From the NCBI RefSeq assembly GCF_001905545.1, contig NZ_LIPD01000023.1:652-64651 (forward strand): a stretch of 64,000 nt of DNA. The letters are read 5' to 3'. The notes below the pieces were generated by a model. That model was not told the DNA's origin and did not search any database. It was given only the letters and a program-made list of their open reading frames with translations. Of this stretch, positions 26,651 to 33,877 are shown piece after piece; the stretch's first letter is position 1; each line of letters opens with the position of its first letter. A program made the position numbers and the translations under genes. The stretch comes from Streptomyces sp. CB02056 (lineage in GTDB: Bacteria; Actinomycetota; Actinomycetes; Streptomycetales; Streptomycetaceae).

Positions 26651-27715
26651 ATGCCGATCCCGGCGGACGATCGCCGCGCCCGCATCCTCGACACGGTGCG
26701 CGGCCTGGGCACCGTCCGGGTGGTGGACCTCGCCGAGCGGCTCGGCCTGCCCGCCGTCACCGTCCGCCGGGACGTCGCGGGCCTCGCCGACGCGGGCCTG
26801 CTCCGCCGCACCCACGGCTCCGTCTCCTTCGGCGGCCCCGCGGACGCCCCCGCCCCCGTGCCGCCCCGGCCCGCCGAGGCCCCCACCCTGGGCCTGCTCG
26901 TCCCCGCCGTGGTGCAGTACTTCGACGAGGTCATCGCCGGCGCGCGCACCGCCGCTGCCGAGGCCGGCGCGCACCTGGTCCTCGGCATCTCCTCCTACGA
27001 GGCCAGCGCCGACCGCGTCCAGGTCGACCAGCTCCTCGCCTCCGGCGCCCAGGGCCTTCTGCTCGCCCCGAACTGGACCGCCGCCGACCGCCCCGAGGAC
27101 CACGCCTGGGCGGCCGAACTCCCCGTCCCCGCCGTCCTGTTGGAACGACGCCCGGCCCCCGGCAGCCCCGCCGCGGCCCTCGACGCGGTCGGCTCCGACC
27201 ACCGCCACGGCGTCCTGCTCGCCTTGCGCCACCTCACCTCCCTCGGCCACCGCCGGGTGGCCCTGGCGGCCCGCACCGACACCTGGACGGCCTACCAGGT
27301 CCGCCTGGGCTACACCGACGCCTGCCGCACCCTCGACCTGCCCGCCGAACCCGTCATCGACGTCCGCACCCCGGCCGCCGGCGTCGACTCCGTCGCCGCC
27401 CGGCTCGCCGAGGCGGTCGCCGACGGGGTCCGCGCCGCCCTCGTGCACAACGACCAGGACGCCCTGCAACTGCTGCCCCTGCTGCGCACCCGCGGCGTAC
27501 GGGTCCCCGAGGACCTCGCCCTGGTCGCCTACGACGACGTGTTCGCCGCCCTCGGCGCCCCGCCGCTGACCGCCGTGGCCCCGCCCAAGCGCGCCGTAGG
27601 CGCCGCCGCGGTGGACCTCCTGGTCCGCCGGCTGGCCGCCACCGGCCCCGCCCTGCCGGTGCACCACCTGGACCTCCTGCCGGACCTGACGGTGCGCGAG
27701 TCCTCCGGGGCCTGA
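26651..27715 (+). CDS. Hybrid DeoR-HTH/LacI-sensor regulator, paralogue
   Basis: 354 residues from ATG 26651 with AGGGAG upstream. The N-terminal winged helix (RRARILDTVRGLGTVRVVDLAERLGLPAVTVRRDVAGLADAGLLRRTHG) and the LacI-like sensor (LGLLVPAVVQYFDEVIAGARTAA, LLLAPNWTAADRPEDHAW, VALVAYDDVFAALGAPPLTAVAPPKRAVG) closely match the regulator at 23337-24455, evidence of a local duplication. Key differences lie in the ligand-binding loops, so the two may sense related but different sugars. About 130 bases separate it from GH35. Confidence 0.87.
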   Translation: MPIPADDRRARILDTVRGLGTVRVVDLAERLGLPAVTVRRDVAGLADAGLLRRTHGSVSFGGPADAPAPVPPRPAEAPTLGLLVPAVVQYFDEVIAGARTAAAEAGAHLVLGISSYEASADRVQVDQLLASGAQGLLLAPNWTAADRPEDHAWAAELPVPAVLLERRPAPGSPAAALDAVGSDHRHGVLLALRHLTSLGHRRVALAARTDTWTAYQVRLGYTDACRTLDLPAEPVIDVRTPAAGVDSVAARLAEAVADGVRAALVHNDQDALQLLPLLRTRGVRVPEDLALVAYDDVFAALGAPPLTAVAPPKRAVGAAAVDLLVRRLAATGPALPVHHLDLLPDLTVRESSGA

Positions 27716-27722
27716 GGGGGCG

Positions 27723-27854
27723 ATGAAGGTGTACTTCATCCCCATTGGCCCGGCGCGGCTGAGCCGGTTCGAGGAGATCGGCCGCAGGCTCGGCCACCAC
27801 GAGTGGGTCGTCGAGGACGGCAGTCTCAACATCTCGTCGGACCTGGAAGACTGA
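27723..27854 (+). CDS. 43-residue hypothetical ORF
   Basis: ATG seven bases after the regulator stop, reading MKVYFIPIGPARLSRFEEIG then a charged tail ending SDLED. The spacing suggests co-transcription. The sequence has natural composition but is not a family I recognise, and it could be a fragment of a larger gene. Confidence 0.4.
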   Translation: MKVYFIPIGPARLSRFEEIGRRLGHHEWVVEDGSLNISSDLED

Positions 27855-28259
27855 CCGGGACATCGCTCCGGCGCCGGTGACGATCAGGGCCACCGGCGGG
27901 TACCCGGTCAGGGCCTCGGGTCGAGCGCGGGGCTGAGCCCGATGTCCTCTGACACGCGGTCCTGACCGATTGCCAAGTGATCCTGACCAGCGCGGTGAAG
28001 TGCTCACCGGTACGGGCTGTCACTGTCCCGCCGTACGCTCCCCCGAGCTGGAAGAGCCAGCCGGCCCCGGGATTTTCCCGGGGCCGGCAGCGAGAAGGGT
28101 GCGGGACACGTGAGCTGGGATCCAGTCGGGACGGAGCAGCCGTGAGCCGATCGGACGAAATCCGTGGACACCCGCCGCCGGGGTGCCGACCGGAGAGCCG
28201 GTGGGCTGAACACTGACTGCCGCCCGGAACCGGCGAGCGCGAGGGAACGAGGAGACCTG
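27855..28259. other. Intergenic region containing a strong hairpin
   Basis: No gene is supported over about 400 bases. It holds the terminator hairpin at 28060-28088. The last 100 bases are the leader of the DUF2776-like gene, ending with AGGAG about five bases before its GTG. Confidence 0.4.
28060..28088. terminator. 13-bp stem, 3-base loop terminator
   Basis: 28060-28072 pairs perfectly with 28076-28088 around a TTT loop. It separates the sugar locus from the following membrane protein gene. Confidence 0.7.
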
Positions 28260-29321
28260 GTGGACCACGGAATGAGCGTGCTGCTCCGGGCGATTCCGCT
28301 GCTCATGGGCGCGGTGTCGGCCGCGCTCGGCGGCTACGTCCTCGCGCACTCCACCGGGCCGAGCGCCCGGGTCGCGGGCCTGACGCTGGTCTTCCTGGCC
28401 GCCGTCTGTCTCTGCCTGTTCGCCGTCGCGGCGACCGTCGTGCGGCAACTGACCGGCCGTTTCGGCGCGTTGGACCGGATCGGCTACCCGGCGTTCGGCT
28501 TCGCGGTGTCCGGGGCCGCCGTCGGCTACGGGCTGGGCCTGCTGGCGGAGAGCCACCGGCCGGTGGCCGACTTCGTGGCCGGCAGCGTGGTCCTCGGCAT
28601 CGGCCTGGTCTGCGTGTGCGTCTCGTCGGTGGCCGCGGTCGCCACCCGCTTCACGCTGATCGGGCAGAACGCCGTCCTGCCGGAGGGTTCCCCGCCGCGC
28701 TCGCCCGCGCCGTTCGGCCGGTCCGCGGCCCGGGCGCTGGTGGCGGTCCCGGTCCTTGCGGCCGCCGCCGCCTGGGCGTGGGCGACCGTCATGCTGGCCA
28801 ACGGGGGCGGCGGGGACTCGGACGGGCGCTTCACGGCCGGGCACGTGGTGGTCGACCAGGCGATCGTCTGCACCGCCCTGATCGGGCTGGTGATCACCCT
28901 GCTGCGGCAGATCCGGAACACCTACACCCGGCGGGAGCGGGTCTGGTGGCTCGTCCCGGCAGCCGTGCTCGGCGCCATGGACATCACCGGGGGCCTGGTC
29001 GTCGTCGCCCTGGACCCCCGGCCCGGTCAACTGGCCACCGGGTACGTGCAGATCGGGCTGGGTCTGCTGTGCTGGACAGTGCTGAGCGCGGTGCTGCTGC
29101 TCGCCCTCGGCTGGCGCCGTGCCGCGCCGCCGGCCGGCCGCGTCCCGCTGGTCCCGGTCGGCACCACACTGCTGTGCCTGTTCATGTCGGCGTTCCTGTT
29201 CGAGTCGGCCGACCCGGACGTGACGGTCGCGGCCCGGGTCCTGGTCGGCCTCGGCGCCGTCTGCTTCTCGCTGTTCGCCGTGGTCTCCGTCCTGGAGGCC
29301 GGCGTCGCCGACCGGAACTGA
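28260..29321 (+). CDS. DUF2776-like polytopic membrane protein
   Basis: 353 residues from GTG 28260 (AGGAG five bases upstream); ATG 28272 has poor spacing. About ten hydrophobic helices, beginning VLLRAIPLLMGAVSAALGGYVLAHS, and a second-half repeat of the topology (VPVGTTLLCLFMSAFLFES). The opening and the helix pattern resemble DUF2776 proteins, a family of uncharacterised membrane proteins. No transporter motif is obvious. It is a single-gene unit after a terminator. Confidence 0.65.
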   Translation: MDHGMSVLLRAIPLLMGAVSAALGGYVLAHSTGPSARVAGLTLVFLAAVCLCLFAVAATVVRQLTGRFGALDRIGYPAFGFAVSGAAVGYGLGLLAESHRPVADFVAGSVVLGIGLVCVCVSSVAAVATRFTLIGQNAVLPEGSPPRSPAPFGRSAARALVAVPVLAAAAAWAWATVMLANGGGGDSDGRFTAGHVVVDQAIVCTALIGLVITLLRQIRNTYTRRERVWWLVPAAVLGAMDITGGLVVVALDPRPGQLATGYVQIGLGLLCWTVLSAVLLLALGWRRAAPPAGRVPLVPVGTTLLCLFMSAFLFESADPDVTVAARVLVGLGAVCFSLFAVVSVLEAGVADRN

Positions 29322-29501
29322 CCGGCCGCGAAGGTGACAGAGGCGGAGAAAGACGCCCGAAACCTCGCCGCAGCCACCCAGGACCGCGAACGGATGGCGG
29401 CCGCGCGGGACCTCGCCTGCGGTCCCGTCATCGCCACTGGCACGGAGCCGTGGCCACCGCCGGCACCGGATTCGGGCATCGCACCGCCCTTCAGCGGTGG
29501 G
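29322..29501 (+). other. Possible short ORF from GTG 29334
   Basis: A frame starting GTG 29334 reads TEAEKDARNLAAATQDRERM then loses codon bias before 29500 and runs antisense into the next gene. It may be a gene fragment. Nothing more can be supported. Confidence 0.25.
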
Positions 29502-29735
29502 TCAGGTGCGGTCGTCGGCCGCCGTGTCGGGGAGGGCGCCGTGGCCGAGCCGGCGGCGGGCGGGCGCCGGTTGCCGCGCGGGGATGCCGCTGCCGTCGGC
29601 GGGCTCCAGGAACGGGGCCCGCTCGATCGCGAGCAGCCGGGGCCGGCCGGCCTGCGGGACGGCCTGGTCGGTGGCGGACTCGGAGAACGGCTGCCACAGC
29701 GGGCGCCGGGCCGGACGGCCGGAATGATCACTCAT
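29502..29735 (-). CDS. Small hypothetical protein
   Basis: 77 residues from ATG 29735, reading SDHSGRPARRPLWQPFSESA, then GRPRLLAIERAPFLEPADG and an Arg/Pro/Ala-rich tail. Codon bias supports it. A perfect 9-1-9 dyad adjoins the start codon. Family unknown. Confidence 0.4.
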   Translation of the reverse strand: MSDHSGRPARRPLWQPFSESATDQAVPQAGRPRLLAIERAPFLEPADGSGIPARQPAPARRRLGHGALPDTAADDRT

Positions 29736-29754
29736 GGGTGACAGTCTGTCACCC
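29736..29754. promoter_or_regulatory. Dyad GGGTGACAG-T-CTGTCACCC
   Basis: Perfect nine-base arms around one base, ending at the start codon of the minus-strand small protein. It fits an operator; the position over the ribosome site suggests repression of that gene. Confidence 0.45.
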
Positions 29755-29987
29755 GGCACAGCGCGCTGCCCGGGCGGGCGGCGGGGACCGGTCCGGCGGC
29801 CGCGTCGCGGTCCGGCAAGCCGCGGGACGCGGTCCTCCTCCCCCGGTGGGCGTTCCCGGGTACGGGCGCCCGCTGGGGAGGAGGGTGGGGTGGTGGGCGT
29901 CGTCGTGGTGGTCGAGCGGCCGGCGGACCGGGAGCTCCTGGTCCTGCGCGCGGCCGGCGACCCGGCCGCGGTCACCGCCTGCGGGCC

Positions 29988-30018
29988 CGACACGGCGGGC
30001 TGGGCGCCCGCCGTGTCG
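29988..30018. terminator. 13-bp stem terminator after lectin gene
   Basis: 29988-30000 pairs perfectly with 30006-30018 around a five-base loop, about 20 bases past the lectin stop codon at 30039. It closes cassette A. Confidence 0.7.
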
Positions 30019-30038
30019 AGGAGTTCACCGCCCGATGG

Positions 30039-30641
30039 TCAGACGGCCACGAGGTGGAAAAGGTCCGGCTTGACGTCCTGGACCATCTGGTCGATGTCCT
30101 TGTCGGAGTGGTTCGCGGCGGCGACCCACTTGCCGGAGTGCTGGGCCTGGAGCGCGAACAGGGTACTGCCGTGCACATACGCCATCCAGAACGACTGGTT
30201 CGCGGGGACGTCCTCGTCGATGCAGCCGTATGTGGTGATCAGGGCGCCGTTCTCCTGGCCCCAGTGGTCGACCGCCATGCACCATCGCCGCATGGCGTCC
30301 TGGAGGTAGGCCAGCGTGCGGCCGTCGGAGGTCTGCTTCCGGCAGACGCGCCACTTCTGGTTCGACTCGTTGTTCCAGAAGTACTGGAGGACGGTGCCGT
30401 AGTTCCCGGAGGAGAGGGCGACGGTCAGCGGCCGGCCTTCGTCGGCCGTGTTGATCCGGTACAGGCCCGGGTCGCAGCGGTAGTTGCTCGAAGGGTCGGC
30501 GGCGAGGGGGCCGGCCGAGGAGGGGGCGGCCGAGGCGACGGGGGCGGCGGTGGACAGCAGGACGCACGCGGCGGCCGCCGCGCCGAGGACGTTCAGCGGA
30601 CGGCGGGCACGGGCGTGCCGACGGTGCGGGCGAGGAGGCAT
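30039..30641 (-). CDS. Secreted ricin-type beta-trefoil lectin (cassette A)
   Basis: 200 residues from ATG 30641. A Sec signal peptide (RPLNVLGAAAAACVLLSTAAPVASA) is followed by a beta-trefoil-like domain: YRCDPGLYRINT, VLQYFWNNESNQKWRVCR, WCMAVDHWGQENGALITTYGC, NQSFWMAY, FALQAQHSGKWVAAA. The QxW-like positions (NQKW, NQSFW) are the ricin-B fold signature. It follows the beta-rich exported protein gene by 53 bases, and the same pair recurs at 45778-47057. A carbohydrate- or cell-binding role is inferred from the fold. Confidence 0.75.
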   Translation of the reverse strand: MPPRPHRRHARARRPLNVLGAAAAACVLLSTAAPVASAAPSSAGPLAADPSSNYRCDPGLYRINTADEGRPLTVALSSGNYGTVLQYFWNNESNQKWRVCRKQTSDGRTLAYLQDAMRRWCMAVDHWGQENGALITTYGCIDEDVPANQSFWMAYVHGSTLFALQAQHSGKWVAAANHSDKDIDQMVQDVKPDLFHLVAV

Positions 30642-30694
30642 CGTGGACTCGCTTTCGCAAGGGGCGGGCCTGGCTGCTCCGGTGGTCGGGGGCA

Positions 30695-31354
30695 TCAGCA
30701 GGCGAGCCGCGCGCGGGCGGCGGCTCGAAGGGTGCCTGCGGGCTCCGGGAAGGAGCAGGCGACGGTTCCCTGCTCCATGACGTTGAAGGTGGTGAAGGTG
30801 CCCGGACCACCCGGGTTGAGTTCGACCCAGTAGCCGATGTTGCCGTCACGGGCGCAGATGAAGCGCACCCACTCGCCGGTGACCTTCTGGGTACCGCGGT
30901 AGAGGCCGTAGTAGCCGGGGCTGTTGAAGTTCACCGTGTCGGTGACGGTGGTGGTCCGGGTGGTGGCCTTGGTGTCCGACACCGAGAATCCGACCTTGAC
31001 GCTCACCCTCGCGAAGATCGCCTTGAACTCGGCGCTCACCTCGACGCTGGAGTTGATCGTGGTGCTCACCGTGGCGACCTCGCTGAGGGTCTTCGTGTAG
31101 GTGCCCGTCGTGCCGGGGGCGACCGCGACCGCGAGGAAATCGGTGACGGTCGGCTCGACCCTGACGTTGTCGACGTCCTCCCAGTAGGTGTCCTTGGCCG
31201 GGTCGCACTGGGTGGTCGGCGGATAGGGGGTGGCGTGCGCGGGCGCCGCGCCGAGGCCAAGCCCGGCAACCGCGACGAGCGCGGAGATTCCCGAGGTGAC
31301 GGCGGTGCGGTTGACGTGCCTGGTGCGTTTGGTGTGCCTGGTGCGCGAACTCAT
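30695..31354 (-). CDS. Exported Ser/Thr-rich beta protein, possible pore-forming-like (cassette A)
   Basis: 219 residues, ATG 31354 with GGAGG upstream. Signal peptide ends near AAPAHA. The mature protein has VTDFLAVAVAPGTTG, an alternating Ser/Thr stretch, EFKAIFARVSVKVGFSVSDT, a second Thr-rich run (TTRTTTVTDTVNF), PGYYGLYRGT and a C-terminal EPAGTLR...LAC. Four cysteines are conserved with the paralogue at 46404-47057. A Ser/Thr-alternating strand, short hydrophobic turn and second Thr-rich strand is the layout of the membrane hairpin of aerolysin/ETX-type toxins, but this is resemblance by eye only. Linked to the lectin gene downstream. A palindrome at 31392 marks its upstream region. Confidence 0.6.
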   Translation of the reverse strand: MSSRTRHTKRTRHVNRTAVTSGISALVAVAGLGLGAAPAHATPYPPTTQCDPAKDTYWEDVDNVRVEPTVTDFLAVAVAPGTTGTYTKTLSEVATVSTTINSSVEVSAEFKAIFARVSVKVGFSVSDTKATTRTTTVTDTVNFNSPGYYGLYRGTQKVTGEWVRFICARDGNIGYWVELNPGGPGTFTTFNVMEQGTVACSFPEPAGTLRAAARARLAC

Positions 31355-31812
31355 GGGGGAGCTCCTCCGGTGGAAGGGATGCGCAGCGATACGTCATGTG
31401 CATGACGTGACACCGTGGAGGAAATTCTCACATTCGCGCGGGGACCGTCCCATCCCAGATTCCTGGGAGCGCACACCGGGGCGCACCGGGCACGGGGAAG
31501 CCGCTCGCCCCCCGCGCTCGGGCCCGTACGGCCTGGCGGCGTGCCGGGGACGGCCGGGGCGCCGAGGCGGACTTCCCGGGGATGCTCCGTCACCAGGGCT
31601 CCCCCTGGCCGGTCCTGTCACCGCCCGCGGCCGCCGGCCCGCTCCGGGCGCCGGCAGGCGAGGACGGGGCGGGGCGGGCGTGGGAGCGACGCCGGCGCTC
31701 CCTCCCCCGGCCGCTGGTCGCCCTGGCCGGCGCCGCGGCCTCCGAAGCACGCGGCGCGGTGGCGGAGGAGTGGCCCGCGGGACCGGCCCCCAGGTCGGCG
31801 GGAGCGGCCCGC
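31355..31812. promoter_or_regulatory. Upstream region of cassette A
   Basis: About 460 bases without a supported gene. The end nearest cassette A is AT-richer and carries the dyad at 31392-31407 and an AATTCTCAC motif nearby. The remainder is very GC-rich and featureless. Confidence 0.4.
31392..31407. promoter_or_regulatory. Dyad CGTCATG-TG-CATGACG upstream of cassette A
   Basis: Perfect seven-base arms, 38 bases upstream of the start codon at 31354. A single CGTCATG half-site also occurs upstream of cassette B near 47197, where an AATTCCTCAC motif follows, similar to AATTCTCAC near this dyad. A common regulator for both cassettes is possible. Confidence 0.45.
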
Positions 31813-32283
31813 TCACGCGCCCGGGTGTGGTGCGGCTCCGTCCGGAGTACGGGGGGAGTTGAAGGTGAAGGCGCGCGGGGAGGGGCCGTTCGCGCGCAGG
31901 TCGGCCAGTCGCTCCAGGGCCTCGTCGGCGTCCGGCAGGTGCCCGGCCGGGACCCACCACAGGACCAGGTGCGCCTCGACGTTCCGCTCGAACCACTCAC
32001 GCCGCCGCCGCATCGCCTCCAGGTGCCCGCTGCGGTAGGTGAACTCCCACAGCGCCTCCCGGCTCTCCCACACCGACATGTTGACGATGACGTCCTCGCC
32101 CGCCGGGCGCAGGGCGGTCGCGTCGTCCTTCCCGTCCGCGGCGAGCCGCCAGACGAAGCCGGGGGCGGTGTCGGCGGCGGCATTGACCGGGGAGACCAGA
32201 TCGACGAACGGCGCGATGCGCGGGTCGTCGACGGGGTGGCGGAGCGTGGCGACGTTGAACTGGGCGAGGTGGTGGGAGGTCAT
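31813..32283 (-). CDS. DUF3291-domain protein
   Basis: 156 residues with the family opening HLAQFNVATLRHPVDDPRIAPFVDLVSPVNAAAD, then APGFVWRL, VNMSVWESREALWEFTYRSGH and WWVPAGHLPDADEALERLADL. DUF3291 proteins are dimeric alpha-beta-barrel-like (ABM-type) proteins of unknown catalysis. Its start codon lies six bases from a predicted -10 box, so it may have a leaderless message. The adjacent upstream gene encodes a cysteine-rich regulator. Confidence 0.85.
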   Translation of the reverse strand: MTSHHLAQFNVATLRHPVDDPRIAPFVDLVSPVNAAADTAPGFVWRLAADGKDDATALRPAGEDVIVNMSVWESREALWEFTYRSGHLEAMRRRREWFERNVEAHLVLWWVPAGHLPDADEALERLADLRANGPSPRAFTFNSPRTPDGAAPHPGA

Positions 32284-32289
32284 GGCGCC

Positions 32290-32319
32290 ATCCCAGCACG
32301 GGCCTTCTTTCTATGTCAA
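32290..32319 (-). promoter_or_regulatory. Predicted leaderless promoter of DUF3291 gene
   Basis: On the minus strand, TTGACA (32314-32319), 18-base spacer, TGGGAT (32290-32295). The -10 box ends only six bases before the ATG at 32283, placing the transcription start at or next to the start codon. The -35 box overlaps the stop codon of the upstream regulator gene. Confidence 0.55.
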
Positions 32320-32969
32320 TCAATATTGTTTTTAGAAGGCTCGACCACCACGCAGCACTCCCCGGGCCGGGCGTCCATCCGGGCATGGAGGGCGCCGTCC
32401 GCGCCGAGAAGTCCCTCCAGGAGGGCGAGGTTCATGCCGCAGACGAGGGGCGGGAATCGCTCGGCGACGGAGTGGAAGGGGCAGTTGCGCATGCGAATGG
32501 CCCCCTCCTCCAGGCGGGGTTCGTACCCGCGGGCGGTCAGCAGCGCGACGGCCTCGTCGAGCCCCCCGCAGGGCGCGGCCGCTCCGCGCTCGGCCTCCCC
32601 CCGCCGCCGCGCGGCCGCGCGCAGCCCGTCGTCCAGCCCGGCCCGCTCGGCGGCCTCGGCGAGCAGTTCGGCGGCCGTCCGGTAGTCGCGCGCGGGCAGC
32701 GAGACCACCCGCTCGGCGCGCGTCCGCGTGTACACCTTCGCCGGCCGCCCCGCCCCCGGCCCCGACCGCCCGGTGAGCCTGCGGCTGCCGCTCTCCAGCA
32801 GCCCGGCCTCGACCAGCTTCTCCAGGTGGTGCGCCGCCAGTGTCCGCGCCACCCCGACGGCCTCCGCCGCCTCGTTCCGGCCCACCTCGCGGCCCTGGGC
32901 CGCCACGTACGCGTAGAGGCGGCGGCGCACGGGGTCGTGCAGGGCGGCGATCGCTTCGATGTGCTCCAT
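32316..32969 (-). CDS. ArsR-like HTH regulator with Fe-S-type cysteines (SufR-like)
   Basis: 217 residues. An N-terminal winged helix (IAALHDPVRRRLYAYVA, NEAAEAVGVARTLAAHHLEKLVEAGLLES) has a Gly-Arg-rich wing. The C-terminal domain has NCPFHSVAERFPPLVCGMN and GECCVVV, giving C163, C177, C205 and C206. This Cys spacing resembles SufR-type [Fe-S] sensing regulators. No suf genes are nearby. A CAATG-GT-CATTG dyad precedes its start codon, suggesting autoregulation. Identification as Fe-S binding is inference. Confidence 0.7.
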   Translation of the reverse strand: MEHIEAIAALHDPVRRRLYAYVAAQGREVGRNEAAEAVGVARTLAAHHLEKLVEAGLLESGSRRLTGRSGPGAGRPAKVYTRTRAERVVSLPARDYRTAAELLAEAAERAGLDDGLRAAARRRGEAERGAAAPCGGLDEAVALLTARGYEPRLEEGAIRMRNCPFHSVAERFPPLVCGMNLALLEGLLGADGALHARMDARPGECCVVVEPSKNNID

Positions 32970-33249
32970 GCGGCCATTCTAGGAACAATGGTCATTGGAG
33001 ATAGAGGGGCGGGCCGCAGGGGCCGACGGGCCGGGCCGACCGGGCGGCGGGGTGGTCCGGTCGGCTCCCGGTGCAACGCCGCCGCGTTGCCGCCCGACGC
33101 GGCGCGGACGTGGACACGGGAACGGCGGTCGTGCGCACCGGCCCGCTCCCCCGCCCAGACCACGCGCACAGGAAGTGGGCGGCTTCGCGGGCGCGGTCGG
33201 GACGGAAATCCTCTTGCCAGGGGCGCACAGGCCGCGCGGATACTGCGGC
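32970..33249. promoter_or_regulatory. Divergent intergenic region with CAATG-N2-CATTG dyad
   Basis: The dyad at 32986-32997, 17 bases upstream of the regulator start, is the only structure I see. The rest is GC-rich with no supported gene. Confidence 0.4.
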
Positions 33250-33690
33250 ATGAGCAGAATCGCGCAGGTGATCGTGCTGGCGACGTACGCGGACGAGGCC
33301 ATGGAGCCGCTGACGCGGCAGGACTCGCCGCACTGGCGCTTCAAGCCGCTCGGTCTGTTCGCCGGCGGGTGGGTGATCGAGTTCTACGGGCTGCGCCACC
33401 GTAGCGGACTGCTCCGGCAACTGGAGTCCCTGGCGTGGCCGCACCCGGAGAGCGTGCAGGTGCTGATCCACGACGAGGAGGACGACTGCTACGGGCTGTG
33501 GATGATGCGCGACGGCGCCCTGACCGAGGTGCCGATCCCCGGCCACCAGCGGTACTACAACCCCGTGCCTCTCGGAACCTCCCGAACCGACCCGCCCTCA
33601 CCGGGCTACCTGTGGCGGCCGGAGACGGTGGCGGGAGCCTTCGGGGAGGGTGCCCTCACCTCGCCCCTGGATCCGCGCCCCGCCTGGTGA
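33250..33690 (+). CDS. Hypothetical protein
   Basis: 146 residues from ATG 33250, starting SRIAQVIVLATYADEAMEPL. Contains FKPLGLFAGGWVIEFYGLRH, VQVLIHDEEDDCYGLWMM and YLWRPETVAGAFG. Soluble, mixed alpha/beta, good codon bias. No strong ribosome site, and I do not recognise the family. It resembles small conserved Streptomyces orphan proteins. Confidence 0.5.
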   Translation: MSRIAQVIVLATYADEAMEPLTRQDSPHWRFKPLGLFAGGWVIEFYGLRHRSGLLRQLESLAWPHPESVQVLIHDEEDDCYGLWMMRDGALTEVPIPGHQRYYNPVPLGTSRTDPPSPGYLWRPETVAGAFGEGALTSPLDPRPAW

Positions 33691-33877
33691 GACCCACCGG
33701 GCCGGCCGTGCCGCACCGTGGGGGGCGCCCGGCGGGCAGCCGGCCCAGGCCGAAGCCGAGGACGCGCAGCGGCGGGCACGGGGCGGTCGGGGCGGCGGCA
33801 ACCGGAGGCCGTGCGGCTGCGTCCACCCGGATACGAACGGTCGCCCGACCGTCGTGCTCCTGGGGGGATTTCCGTAC

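Noticed and set aside
24422..27832. Minus-strand open frame of over 1100 codons across GH35 and a regulator
   Set aside because: Shadow of strongly conserved plus-strand genes; no domain pattern in its translation.
29890..30035. Plus-strand frame reading VVGVVVVVERPADRELLVL
   Set aside because: Overlaps a terminator hairpin and runs into the lectin gene antisense; too short and without a family.
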